This document shows, piece after piece, positions 51,058 through 62,892 of a stretch of DNA of 64,000 nucleotides. This DNA comes from Tetramitus jugosus (taxonomy: Eukaryota; Heterolobosea; Eutetramitea; Acrasida; Vahlkampfiidae): NCBI GenBank assembly GCA_937625935.1, contig OW569345.1, positions 310,001 to 374,000 of the forward strand. The letters are read 5' to 3'. Both the position numbers and the translations under genes were made by a program. How positions within the stretch are numbered: position 1 is the stretch's first letter; the number at the start of each line of letters is the position of its first letter. Under the pieces are notes generated by a model that searched no databases, was not told where the DNA came from, and saw only the letters and a list, made by a program, of their open reading frames with translations.

Positions 51058-52856
51058 TTATTCAACTACAATACCCTTCGATTGAGATTCTCCAAGCAGT
51101 AAAGGACCAACGACAGCTTTCTCATAATTGAGCCACATGTTGGCCATCCGTGATCGTGCCTCTCTCTCGTTGCCAAACAAAATACAGAAGATTGCATCGA
51201 ATCCACCAGCACCAGGCACACCAGCGATCAAGCAACCTTGCATGCTGACTGTGGCATTCAACAAATCAGTTTGCTCATCAGGTTCAATCGGTACTCCTGA
51301 CTGCTCTCCCATGTACTTCAACTTTTGTCTAATGTATCCGAATGTGTATCTGATTCGCGACATGCAATCTGCGATACGGTGACCCAGAGAATTCTTATTA
51401 GTGTAAATACTCTGCCACTGTTCACTCGAAACAGTACTCAGTGTAGATAGAGCATCCATGTACAAGTCCATATCTTCTTTTGAATACTCTGTCAATTCGT
51501 TAAACAATTGCTCAATGCTATTGTTCAGTGAATCAATTTGATTCCACACCTCATCTGCTTTTTCCTTCTTATCGCTTCTCCATTGGAGCACTTGCCTCAC
51601 CATACTTGGTGTGTTAGATCCCTGATCCACATCAGCAACAAACAAAAAGAAGCCAGGTGGTAGTTGGAAAGGTGTTCTCCTATTGTTCCACTTTGACAAT
51701 GGACCATAGTTGACCAAAGCATCTAATTCTAAATCTTCAGCAATCAAGCGAATCAATTCATAGTCGCACAACACACATTGGTTCAAGTGGTGATTCTTGG
51801 TTTCGGCAGCTTCTAAACATCTCTGAAGCGCTCTTGCATTGAATCGAGTATACTTCTGAGATCCATACGTAGCAGATGACACATCAAATCCACTACCAAC
51901 CTTTCCCTGAGCCAAGCAGTGAACAAACTGAGCCACTCGATGAATAATCTCTCTGTCTTTCATCTCTGTTGCCTTTGGACCAACAACACCCAAATGAACC
52001 AACAGTGAAGCAACCAATGAAGTAACCATGGCAGCAGAACTGCCCAATCCAGTCTTGTGAATCTCCTTCTTTTCCTTTGGACTATAAAACTTTGGCAACT
52101 CGGCCAGAGTCTCCAAATTGACTGGTTTGTGCAAATCTCGCAACTATCACATCGTCACAAAAAAGTTTGTGTGAGCGATGTCAAGAATTTCAATAATGAT
52201 CTCACAGCAACAGCAACAGCAACAACAACAACAAACGGAATCATCATACATACGTTTTGTCTCTGCGAATAAAAATCATTGTCAGCCAAAAGCTTCACAG
52301 TCATCGACTCTGTTAAACTCAATTTTCCACTTGCAAAATATTGAGCCACAGCAATTGCAAACAACAAGCTGTATTCAATATACTTGTTCTCTGAGGCATT
52401 GGGAGCTCTCTCCAATCTCACTTCAAAGCTATGTTGATCAGTAACACTCATGGGCACCAGTTTCTTCACATGGAACCTTGTCTGATAGTGAAACTGTGGA
52501 GATTGGAGATCAATGGTAAAGGACCGTGTGCTCTGCTTTCCTGCACGCAATGATTCGACTTGAGTGTAGAAACGAGAGGAAGAGCCCAACACAAGACCAC
52601 TGTATTGATTCTCAAGAACGAGGTAACCACCAGTGATCAACACTTTTCCAGGAGCAGAGACTGTTGTTTTGGATTTTCTTGCGTTGCGCAACCATCGATA
52701 AGTGAAATAGAGACTTCCACCAGTGACTGCCCACAACAAGTATTTGATGATTTGTTGTTTCTTTTTGGGATCCACTGCTTGTTGATCAAAAGTCTTCTCC
52801 CAAAGTTCACCAATGCTCGTGAACGGTGACAGCAAAAAAGACGGAAGCACAGTCAT
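51058..52856 (-). CDS. ERG8: Phosphomevalonate kinase with N-terminal membrane-anchor-like segment
   Basis: GHMP-family kinase that phosphorylates mevalonate-5-phosphate in the mevalonate pathway to isoprenoids and sterols. Two exons, 52254-52856 and 51058-52143, are joined in phase 0 across a 110 bp intron (GTATGT..GATAG), giving 562 residues. GHMP motifs: VSAPGKVLITGGYLVLE (66-82), HKTGLGSSAAMVTSLVASLL right after the splice region, and IAGVPGAGGFDAIFCIL near the end. The family block DNDFYSQRQN comes just before the intron. The unusual part is residues 1-65: after a short hydrophobic stretch, KKKQQIIKYLLWAVTGGSLY and FTYRWLRNARK form a likely single membrane span. Yeast Erg8 has no such anchor, so ER or peroxisome attachment is possible (inference). 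Confidence 0.92.
52205..52234 (+). repeat. CAG/CAA triplet run inside an intron
   Basis: Ten perfect units of CAG or CAA lie within the phosphomevalonate kinase intron (52144-52253). On the coding strand this is a TTG/CTG run ahead of the acceptor. Similar runs elsewhere in the window are in coding sequence as Gln stretches, so this non-coding one may vary in length between strains. Confidence 0.85.
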
Positions 52857-53038
52857 TTTTTTTTTACACAAGAGTGACGACAATTCGTTTTTCCGATTTT
52901 TTTGGCGGAATCGGTCTTTTTGTATTTTTGGTCTTTAGAACAGCCAAAGCGAGGTTAAATTATGTGTGGGTTCCAAGGGGGAAACACGTGCAAGCACACA
53001 AAGAAGAACACACAACACACTTACACTTCAAGAACCTG

Positions 53039-53887
53039 ATGTCTGCTGAAATATCGGTGATTGACCAACTGTCTTTCAATGACACAACAACAACAACAGC
53101 ATCGATAAAGGCACCAGTGGTGTCAATCACAACAATGCCATCATCCTCAGCAAGAACATCGCTATCATCACCATCAACATCTCTTTCATCTTCCTCTTCC
53201 GTTCATCACGTCGCTATTGCACCCAAACCATCTCTATTCGAAAGAGTCATGGGCGACACTGTCTCACACAAAAAAGAATCCCTCCAAATTACAAACCCCG
53301 ACGAGTTCCAGAGAAGAAAGGAAGAATATCAAGAGGAGCTCTCCAAAGAATTGAGCCATTTACCCGCTCAATCTCCATCGACCCCCTTTGGACGGAGAGC
53401 GTCATTGGATTTACAGCCTCGCGTGCACACGAGCCTAGAGCTGCAGGAGAATCTTAGTGCGGATGATATGACGAAACGTGGGAGCTTGGATCACTCAACT
53501 GTGCTCAACGTTCATGACCCAACAGCAAAAAGCTCTCGTAGCTTCCGTCAGCTCAAGCCAGAAGAAAAGAAGCAAGTGTGCATACAGGCAGCAAAGCTTT
53601 CACTTGAAAAATACATGGGTGAGGGATGGCTTGACACTGATAAGCAAAACAATACGAGTTCAAAGGTTCATGTCGAATGGTCTGCCTCTCAAGGATGGTT
53701 CACTAACTTTATTACTGTCCATTGTCATGTCACTGCATTTGAGTCTCACTATGACGAGAGCAAGACATTTGTTGACATTGTTTATAACATGCACATGGAT
53801 AACAACACTGGAGAGATGAAGACTTATGAAATGGTGTACAAGGAAATGGAATGTGAAACGTACTTTGAAGGCAACGGCAACAAATAA
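53039..53887 (+). CDS. Unknown protein with a conserved-looking C-terminal domain
   Basis: 282 residues from the ATG at 53039. The first 70 residues are Ser/Thr-rich. A middle part is charged and helical (RKEEYQEELSKELSHLPAQS) and includes basic-then-Ser sites (FGRRASLD; KRGSLD) that look like kinase targets. The last 110 residues look folded: EKKQVCIQAAKLSLEKYMGE, SKVHVEWSASQGWFTNFITV, HCHVTAFESH and FVDIVYNMHMDNNTGE. The alternating strands suggest a small alpha+beta domain, but I cannot name it. It is divergent from phosphomevalonate kinase with 182 bp between starts. Confidence 0.55.
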   Translation: MSAEISVIDQLSFNDTTTTTASIKAPVVSITTMPSSSARTSLSSPSTSLSSSSSVHHVAIAPKPSLFERVMGDTVSHKKESLQITNPDEFQRRKEEYQEELSKELSHLPAQSPSTPFGRRASLDLQPRVHTSLELQENLSADDMTKRGSLDHSTVLNVHDPTAKSSRSFRQLKPEEKKQVCIQAAKLSLEKYMGEGWLDTDKQNNTSSKVHVEWSASQGWFTNFITVHCHVTAFESHYDESKTFVDIVYNMHMDNNTGEMKTYEMVYKEMECETYFEGNGNK

Positions 53888-54053
53888 AGTCTAATTCTTC
53901 TCCAGTTTCCACACAAAGCCACACTTTCACAAATATATCATTCGGGATAATAATTCAGTTGTTCGGCAAATAGGAACATACCGACGACGGAACATAAGTT
54001 CTGATCGCGAAAAAGAAAATCGAAGCGCTTTATCTTCTTAGCTGGAAAGCAAC

Positions 54054-54917
54054 ATGTCTGGGCATCGAGCAGAACAATCATCATGGAAGAAGGCACCATT
54101 TCATTTTCAACAAATGTCTGAGCACGTGCATCGATTGAACATGCCATGGAATATGTCACGATTGTTGCCTGTCATCCCAGTGGCCGTATTCCTTGTTTCA
54201 GATGCCACTGGAGCATATCATTTGATTGATACGGGAACAGTTGAAATGGAGGAGATGATCATGAGTGCACTAGGTCATTTTTTCGACAGAGATTACAATC
54301 ATACGGACTTTGAAGGAGAACACAACTCAAGTAAGATATTGAGTAACCTGTCCAGTGTATGCTTGACGCACTTTCACCATGATCATGCCGGTTCGTTGAG
54401 GCAGCTGTGGGAACGTTCTGAACGGCAATTGCCAGTGTATTGCCACGAAGAGGAGATTCCATTTGTTCAGGACGGGAGAAAATTCAAACAGCAAGAGTCA
54501 CACAACTGGTTATTCTCGATAGGTCGTATGATTCTCCCCAGTCCCACGATTGAAGTGCCATGTAAGCCACTTCGTTCACTTTTGTTGGATTATCACTCCC
54601 AGGATGTCACTAATCATGTGAGCTCTGCTGATCGAATCGACAAGCATTTACAATTCTTTCACTGCCCTGGTCATACTCCCGGTCATTGTGCGTTCTGCGT
54701 AGCGAATGATGAAGTGTTGTTGGCTGGTGATGCTTTCATGAACGTGAAAGGAAAACTAGAGGGTTCTCCACTTGCAGCTACGCCCAATCCTGCTCAAGCC
54801 AAGGACAGTTCGAAGAAACTGTGCATGGAATGCTCCTTCACCACTTTATTACCAAGTCATGACTCAAACGAAGGAGTGAACAAGGAAGATGTTCTATCTC
54901 TGGTCAATACATTTTAA
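54054..54917 (+). CDS. Metallo-beta-lactamase-fold hydrolase
   Basis: 287 residues with the metal-binding HxHxDH motif in VCLTHFHHDHAGSLRQLW, then HCPGHTPGHCAFCVANDEVL with LAGDAF (the second metal site), and a late His in LLPSHDSNEG. The N-terminus has VAVFLVSDATGAYHLIDTGT, the usual opening strands. The order matches general MBL-fold hydrolases such as glyoxalase II or LACTB2-like enzymes. The substrate cannot be told; there is no clear glyoxalase C-terminal domain. No signal peptide or introns are visible. The stop lies 20 bp from the stop of the convergent CNOT1 gene. Confidence 0.88.
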   Translation: MSGHRAEQSSWKKAPFHFQQMSEHVHRLNMPWNMSRLLPVIPVAVFLVSDATGAYHLIDTGTVEMEEMIMSALGHFFDRDYNHTDFEGEHNSSKILSNLSSVCLTHFHHDHAGSLRQLWERSERQLPVYCHEEEIPFVQDGRKFKQQESHNWLFSIGRMILPSPTIEVPCKPLRSLLLDYHSQDVTNHVSSADRIDKHLQFFHCPGHTPGHCAFCVANDEVLLAGDAFMNVKGKLEGSPLAATPNPAQAKDSSKKLCMECSFTTLLPSHDSNEGVNKEDVLSLVNTF

Positions 54918-54937
54918 TTTTTATTGCATTAATCAGC

Positions 54938-57900
54938 TTACAAACTTCTGCCAACGTTTTCGAACAATCTCTCAATATCTGCGGCACAGTGAACGAATGG
55001 CTTATTCCAAAATTGATACCTTGGGTTCTTCACCAATTCAATAAATGTGATCAAAAGACCCCATGGGTGAGGTCGATTCACGATCAATCTTTCAAGCAAT
55101 ACTCTAGTGATTTGTTCTTGAATCTCTTCTCTGAAATCAATTGTTTGGTCCGTCTTACCAATTTCAGAGAACAGGTAGAGTAGGACACAGCTGAAGTAGT
55201 GAGTGTGATTGTTTGGATATCTCAATTGATTAGCCAAGGCGTTCAAGAAGAGATATCTTCCTTCTTCATCTAGATTCACGATCAAATGTTCAAACAGAGA
55301 CATAGCAGTAGTATTCACTAGAGATGCCTCCTCCTGTTGTGGTTGAGTGATAGCTTGTACACCAACATAAAGAACGAGTGAGTTGAGCAGAGGAACATTA
55401 TATCTTGGTTGAGAGGCATCTGAGCTTGGAGGGAGCATCAGATTGGTACGCAAGTTAGACAAGAAGTCTCTCGATGGTCGTGTCTTGGTTAAGAAACCGT
55501 CAACTTGGTCCTTGGTGATAGTTGTGCTTTCCTCCAAGGCCTTGTAGTAGTGACTCAAGATTTTTGGAGGTTGCTTGATCTCAGCAAGCAGATCCACCTT
55601 CAAGTTTGGTGTGAAAGGATCTGGTAGACGCATATTTCTTGGGAAGGCAGACAGGATCAAGTTTCTCATTTGAATGCATGTTGGTGGAATGACATCGCAC
55701 AACGAGAAGTGATAGTTGCACAAAATCTCAGGGAAGTCGTGGAGTAAGATCAACAGTATCTTCAAGGTTCCTCTGTACAAGAGACGAATTGGTCCACTCA
55801 ATTCAGTATGACTCGTATATGGCTTGAGGAATGAGAGAAGGGTAATGAGCAAATCGTGGAATTTCAACCATCCGTCTTTGTTCTTCGAAAAGAATAGCTT
55901 TGGTATGAACATGCGATGAGAAATCAATTCTAACCAAGCAAAGCTAAAGCCTTGGAGCTTAGATGGCTCTAATTGCAAGAAGCTATCAGCAAATAGGAGC
56001 AAAATCTCCAAATATTCAGTGGATGTTTCTGCCTGTTCAACTGGATGATCATGAGAAGCAATTGGTTCAGTACTTGAGATTGCGCCCAATATGTCAGACA
56101 TCTCAATCAGCATATTCGAGAAGAAGCGCAGATACACTCTCTGATTAAACTTTTCACCTTGGACCTCATGATCCCTGACGAGAATTCTTGATGCGACCAA
56201 CAAGAGGTTCTTCATCAAACTAACACGCTTTGATTTTTCAGCCTTCTTGAATATCAAGTTGCTGCACAAATCTGTGAAAGTATCCACATATTTGAATAGT
56301 ACTGCAGGCTTGACTGAGAACGACTTATTCTGGTTAAAATCAATGATTGAGGCTTGCATCAACATTTGACAGAAGATTTGGAAGTCTCCATCGGTCTTGA
56401 GAACACCAAGCTTGACAAACTCGTTGAGAACTGTTTGTTTTTGCTCCTCTATGGATTTCTTCTTTTTGTCTTGCTTCTCTCCAATGGCACCAAACACAGC
56501 TCTTGGGGCATTAATTAATCTCATCCAATTTTCGAGTTTAGTGTTGAGCTTGTCTCGAAGTGTCTCTCTTTCTTGGTTTTCAAAGTCAGTAGAGGATTGA
56601 ATCAGCAGAGTCAATCTACTCTCTGAAACTACCTTGTTTAGTGGAAGAATTGTACTTGCTAGCTCAAGCAGATCTGACACGTTAGTGTGTGTATCTGAAA
56701 GTTTCTTCGCATGTTTGCTCAAGTATTCAACTACTCGAGGAATTTCTGAGCAAATGATGCACTTTTCAGCTAATACGAGCTTCTTGACAAGATAGATGGC
56801 TAGCTTGTTCAAATTTTTGGCGTTCTTTGAGTCACTGGCAAGTTTAGAGGCCAACGCTATATCAAGGTCATTCACATACACGAGTCCACTTCGAATGAGA
56901 CATGGCACCAGTTCCTTTGTAAATTTCTTATCATCATTGTGAGAGATCCAAAATTCATTAGTATGCTTAGTGATTCCGCTCCAACAACTTTGCAAACCTT
57001 CGAGCACAATAAAGAACACTTCTCGCAACAATTGATTCTCGGCTTCAAAATACTTGAGGAAAACACTCTTCATGACCGTAATACTTGTTTCTTCCAGCGA
57101 TTGAGACTTCATAATGATGGACGTAATCGATACTGCCAGGGCTGTTAACTCATTCTCGAGAGACAATGAGAATATAGTTGTTGGCTTCTTAACTTTCTTT
57201 GCAGTTTTAACAATATCTGCAAGTACTTCATTAATGCGTTCGATTGCTTGTGCAGGAGGCAACAATTGTGAAATCTCATCACTTGATGGAGAGTGAGATC
57301 TAAAATCTTCATACACTTGGAGATGTTGCCTGGTTAATCCATTTCTAGGAACAAGTCGAGTAGGGAGATTGCGTGAATAATTGTTCATGTTGTACATGGT
57401 CCATATTTGGCTCTTTCCTTGTTGATAATTCATTCTCATCTCAAACTCGGAGGACAAAGCTTCCTTGATACCAATTGATGCACGTTCAGTAGCAGCATTT
57501 TCAACATATAAACATCCAAGATCTACATTGTCGTTGCTAATAATTTCGGCAATTTGCTCTATCTCTGACATCAAATTAACATCATTCTGATCAACAGCCA
57601 TTGTTTTGAGTGCATTTGATAGGTAGGTCTTAATACTATTTTTGAGCAAATCCTTAGATGTTACCATTGCGAGTTTCGCAGCGAGGTTCTGAGCCATTAA
57701 TTGAGCAGCTCTATTCATCTTGCTGGCATCGGGTTCTGAAGCAAAATCTTTTGTGACGAGATGAGCAGTTGTTCGAGAGGCAATAGTGACGGATCTTTTC
57801 ACAACAGGTGCAACGATATCTCGAATTGCAGTATCAACAGCCATAATAACAAATCGTCTCAAACTTGGCTGATCATTAAACAATTGCAAACTTGGATCAA

Positions 57901-60900
57901 TCTTCACGTGCTCAGGTAACTCTGGAATACCGAGTGGTATTTCACTGATAAGGGACTCATTAAAGAGAGGCATCGTTTGTTGCGGTCTGGATATTTCAGG
58001 AGCAACACTAATGCTGCCTCTCTTTATGTCAGGAGACATTGGATTGTTCGATAAAAGAACATCTGAATGAGGTATTCTATTCTCCAACATGTTCTTGGTC
58101 TCAATCTGAGAAAGCACAAGATTCAAATTTTTGCACAACATTTCGACTTCGAATTTCAGATTCAACTTGAGCTCAGGTAACGCATGAATTTCAGCCAGCA
58201 AAGAAATCAAGCCCATAACCCACGGATTTGGTGGTTTGATTACCTTCGAATTTTGACAATGATTCAGGACCTTACAAACAAAAGGTATAACGGCGATCAA
58301 CTTTCCGTTTTCATATGCATCAAACAATAGGTTTTTCAGGTCCAAGTCCTTCTGAAGAATAGGCTTATTCTTCTCAATTGTCAAATGACCTAACCAGCTT
58401 CCTAGGTTCTTCAACAAACTTCGCTCGGAGATACTTGTTTTAATCTTCTCAGAATCCAACAGCGCTCGGATATTAGTGTATGTAAACTGTTGTATCTCCG
58501 CTTCCAATGGTTTGATATTCACTGTAGATAAAAACTTGGCATAGAGCTTATGGAAATTTGGTTCCAAGCTGGCTCTATTGGTTACCAAGTAGGAAGCAAA
58601 GTACGGGTACAACTCAGGCTTCAAGTATCTCTCAAGCTCAACTCCTTTGTCCGGCAAGTTTGTCATGGAGAGATTGTTGAGGATGAAAATAATTTTGTCC
58701 GCAACTTCATCGTCTGGACGAATCATCTTATTCTCGCTCGCATTTTGAGTCAAAGTGCTAATGTCAAGTTGGAAGCCCAAACTGCCACCAGAAGTTCCTT
58801 CTTTCTCGTCACTACCAGAGAGCTTTTTGATGTCCCTTGTAGGAGTGCTTGGCATACTTGGTGTGCTTACAGGTTGGGTGACAGTGGGCTGATTTTGCTG
58901 CATATTACCAACATTTGCGGAACTCATCATTCCAGTGGACATATTCTGCAAGCTCGACTGAATATGTTGAAGATTCTGCATATTTTGTTGGATGGCTTGT
59001 ACATTCTGTTGAATGCCAGGTAAGTTTGAAAAGCCTTGTAGATTGCTTGGAATAACCGGTTGAGTTGCAGTAGCAGTGGCGGCTGGTTGAACCTGATTCA
59101 AAAAGAAAATAATATCAGGTGCAGATGTTTGCAAGAGTTGAGCACTCGCACGCAGGTGAGTACAAACCTGTGGCCACTCCGGTAGTCGAGTTTTAAATTG
59201 ATTTAACGCAATTAGGGCAAACTGGACCATCTTTACATTTTGGGACTCCAACGCTTGCAAAACATAAATCAATGCATATCTCAAAGTCCTTGCCACAATA
59301 ATATTATTGTGAATAATGGCTCCAAACAACTTGGCAACTTTCTTGAGCTGCTCAGGTGGATATTGATCGAAGAAACGGTACTCGTCAAACAAATTATGAA
59401 TAACGCAGGCAAATAGACTTTGATCCTTCTCAGATTTTGATGCCTTCATATTTTTCAAAAGTTCGATTGCTTGCTCGATGCTCATATTTGAATTGAAAAT
59501 ATCTGTAAAGAAATTGTTCGCCTGTTGTTCAACTTCCTCTGAAATTGGAAACTCGTTGTCCATCATTCCTTCGTTGTGTGGCATTTGGCTTGATGAGAAG
59601 ATTTGCTCGTATAATTCACTAGGAATTAAATGCTTCTTATCTTTCAAAACCTTATAGAACACATTGATACAATCAGGTGTGACACTCTTTTCGGATCGTG
59701 TATCTTTCATTGCTGCAGATTTCTCGTTCAAAAAATTGATGCACTCTATTATGAAGGGATTTCTGTGTTGCTCAATATTCTTACTAAGCCAATGTTCTAA
59801 ATTAAGGTGATCTCTCTTTGCAGCAAAGGTAGCAAGCTCAATAACGAAACGATATGGCTTCGCAGATAAAATGATATCTAAAGCCTTTAACTCTTGAGCA
59901 ATGTCTAGAATTCTTCTCAAAGTGGATGGATCTCTACAATAGGTTTCAGAGAGTGTGTTGATCAATAGTAGCGGATTAACAGACATTAATTGATGCAATA
60001 CTGGGAAGGAGTGCTTGTGTGGCCGAATAAATGTCGTGACAAGAGTATTCAACAGTTCAGTTTGAAGTCCGATATGCCTTGGCTTTGCCTCTGCCAAACC
60101 AATAACAAGTTGCTCTGGGCAATGCTTAATTGGATAGTCAAATAGTTTTCTGCACTTCTTGTAGTTCTCTCCCTCTGCTAAATTGAGTAGCGTTTCTATT
60201 AGATCGAGACAGGACCAAACTGGAGATGTACTTCTTACAAGGGAAGTCACATTTCCTAAATTGACTTGTCTAAGGTTGGGTGATGAGAAGTTCAATGTGT
60301 CAGGAGGAGCATCAATTCCCAAGCTAATGAAAGACAATTGACCGTCAGTATTGTTCCACTGCTCCTTGACAATCGCTTCAACAGGTAGTGCTTCATCAGT
60401 CAACTTCTTGTAAATTTGAGCGATATTAGCAAGACCTCTCTGATCATGCAACTTGAATCCAGGAAAATCAAAGAGTCGAATAATCATTCTCCAATTCAAC
60501 TTTGGATACCTCTTCTTTACCGCAGAGACAAACGCATCAATATTCCACGAATTCGCATTTGATGAGAAGTTGTTCTCGTTGATAGACGAATAAAATGACA
60601 TTTGGAAGCTCGTATTGGGCTGTAATCCAGTATGAGTCATTGCGATTAACCCTATTGCCTTTGCGATATCTTGATCTGTGATATTATTGAACTGTGATAG
60701 AACCTTCGAAAAAATATCAGAATTTGCACAGCAAGAGTAACCAAGTTGAGCCATTACTCCACTTAGCATTGATGTGTCGTCATAATAGATATGCGATGAA
60801 TCATGTGAAACCCCCCTATAGATCAAAAGTAAATATGTGAAATAATTGAGCAAAGTGGCGTGAGCGCTGTGTTGTAACAAAAAAACAAAAATAATATGCA

Positions 60901-61703
60901 AGGAACATACCTTCTCGAATTGACAACAGAATCCGCACTGCTAAAGTGTGGAGACATGATCAAGTTGTTGGCATAACCACTAAAAGTCTTCATTATCCTT
61001 TCACGCTCTTTTGTAAAATCAGGGGAAGTATTCACAAATTGGAGCAAGTGATTTATGATAGTTTCAGGTAAAACACTTGGACCTTGTTCTAATATCTCTG
61101 GTATCTTCATCTTTAAGAAATTTTTGCCTGGGTACGAAAAGAAGAAACAGTCAGTCACCAAACAACATGTGAGAGCACAAAAAACAATAAAAAGCAACTA
61201 TTACTATACCTTCTTGTTGTGTATTGGAATCCTTGGATTGTGCAAAACCTAGGCCCATGAGTACTTGTTGAGAGAGTGGTAAATTTAAATTTTGACCCAA
61301 CAGCGATAAAAATTGGACTTGCGTATTATTTTCATTGTCTTCAAAAACCTCAATGATCAGCGATACAAAATTTGTTTGCGTTGTCAGCTTGGCAAACTCC
61401 TGCTTTAATAACTTGAATTTGAATTGATCTTTCTGTACAAGATTGTGAAAGTTGATGCTCTTGAGCAAATATCTCAATAAGAATCGGTAGGCTTCATGAC
61501 CATATGTTTGTGTTAACTGAGTGAGAAAAAAGCAGTGTTAATATTATCATGACAATATTGGGCGAACAACAATCAAAGTGATCACACGGTACCTTTTCTA
61601 TTTCATTCACATTATTTCTGTAATTCTTTTGATCGAGTGAGTTGACTAAATTGGTGATTTGAATACCAACACCACTGCTAAAATCTATTGGCATTGTGTT
61701 CAT
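54938..61703 (-). CDS. CNOT1: CCR4-NOT complex scaffold subunit 1 (CNOT1/NOT1)
   Basis: Large scaffold of the CCR4-NOT deadenylase that starts mRNA decay. Four exons: 61593-61703, 61210-61516, 60911-61127 and 54938-60815, with introns of 76, 82 and 95 bp. Phases agree and the product is about 2170 residues (human 2376). Exons 1-3 and early exon 4 form the N-terminal HEAT part. A Gln/Asn/Met-rich linker lies near 59000. The MIF4G-like CAF1-binding part contains FTYTNIRALLDSEKIKTSIS and SLLKNLGSWLGHLTIEKNKP. DUF3819 has RRFVIMAVDTAIRDIVAPVV and ASRTTAHLVTKDF. The C-terminal NOT module has FSFAWLELISHRMFIPKLF, FLKPYTSHTELSGPIRLLYR and FPEILCNYHFSLCDVIPPTC. The first donor is GTACCG, an uncommon form, but the 37-codon first exon joins in frame. 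Confidence 0.95.
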
Positions 61704-62011
61704 TGTTGTATGCTACTTTTTATGAAAGCGGTTGATGTAAATTGTTGATGTGTACAAGTGGTTGTTTGTTGCAATAGTGATTGAAAAAAATGTTCGTTTC
61801 TTGCTGAACACACGGAAATGATCGTCAAGAAGATTGTAGTTTTTTTGCTTGATTGTTGCTGATTTGCTCAGGAGAAAGAGACAATTTTGTTTGATGGGGA
61901 GATGCAGCTCGATCGGGCGGGAAAAAGTTGGTTGACTTCAACGAATTTCATGCGGAGAAACTTGCTACAATACAATCACTGGAACAAATCAATTAGTGTA
62001 CCTAACAATCT
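61704..62011. other. Intergenic region upstream of CNOT1
   Basis: This 308 bp spacer between two minus-strand genes is T/G-rich near the CNOT1 start. A plus-strand open frame (from 61887) is antisense to the mS41 gene and looks accidental. Confidence 0.45.
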
Positions 62012-62573
62012 TTATTTTTCGTATCCTGGGGTGTCTCCCTGTCTATATCTCTCTACCCATGTTAATATCCATCTTCTTTGTTTGGTTGGTATTTCCTTCA
62101 ATTTCAGAGTTCTGGATTTGAATGTGAACAATTCTTCCCATGAGGTAAATTTGTCTTTATGTTCAGAACATCCCTTACCAATCTTTTCCAAGAATGTGTC
62201 GACCGTGAGTCCTCCTGTAAGTTGCATCAATCGTGATCAAAAAATGTTGTTAGCTTCATGTAAACGAAATTGCAAAAAAAATCAAATGACGATGATTCGC
62301 TTAGTGGGGAGATGAAAAAAAAGATGCTCCACACAAAAAATACGCACTTCTTCTTCTTGGAACCATTCCTGGCAATGGGGCAGGTTTGTATAGCTTTGCA
62401 AGTTTTTCGCGCTTTGCCTTCTCTTCTTCGTCCTCCTCTTCTTCTTCTCTGTGAATTTGAGTTTGAGAGAATGTTCGTCGTTGTGCAACAATCAATTGTG
62501 ATGGCGCAGTCATGAGCGATTGGTTTGTCCGGCCTGCGAGGGCCAATCTGCAAAGGGATGTGCTTCTCAACAT
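62012..62573 (-). CDS. MRPS41: Mitochondrial ribosomal protein mS41 (Fyv4/IGR family)
   Basis: Two exons, 62348-62573 and 62012-62214, flank a 133 bp intron (GTGCGT..TTACAG) with matching phase 1, giving 142 residues. Exon 1 has a mitochondrial presequence (MLRSTSLCRLALAGRTNQSL, then a basic stretch), an acidic run (REEEEEDEEE) and LYKPAPLPGMVPRRR. Exon 2 carries the IGR domain of yeast Fyv4/mS41: LTVDTFLEKIGKGCSEHKDK, SWEELFTFKSRTLKLKEIPT and RWILTWVERYRQG. This protein belongs to the small subunit of the mitochondrial ribosome. The splice brings the PxPPxVP-like linker next to VDTFLEKIG as in the family. An open frame extends upstream with another ATG, but this is the start that gives a presequence. 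Confidence 0.85.
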
Positions 62574-62892
62574 TTTTCTGCGTTTTCTTTTTTTTCTGCG
62601 TGATTGTAAAAATGTGAAAATAGTGATAATATTCCGCTCAAGATGGCAAAACAAAAGACCTCTGACATTAAAGAAGATGTCACTCCCTGAACCACAGAGA
62701 ATCCTCCTGGAGACCTTGGGTTCAAAGTGTTCTTCAATGTTATGAATCATAGCTGGTTGCACGTATGTCTCAATCTCCGATACAAACGGAGGAATTCTCC
62801 AAACCGAGTTTACAGTTTACGGGAGGCCATTTCTGTCGGTTTTGACAATTTCGCAAAGATCTCGTTTGAAAACGAATAAGGAGATTAGAGAC
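62574..62892. other. Divergent intergenic region
   Basis: This 319 bp spacer between the mS41 start (minus) and the CDKL start (plus) contains a poly-T/Lys-like run near 62590-62600. Nothing else is supportable. Confidence 0.45.

Noticed and set aside
52178..52444. Plus-strand frame with a poly-Gln run
   Set aside because: The Gln run is the CAG/CAA repeat inside the phosphomevalonate kinase intron; the rest is antisense to its first exon.
62574..62762. Upstream extension of mS41
   Set aside because: An in-frame ATG exists, but it would bury the mitochondrial presequence; the region reads as leader.
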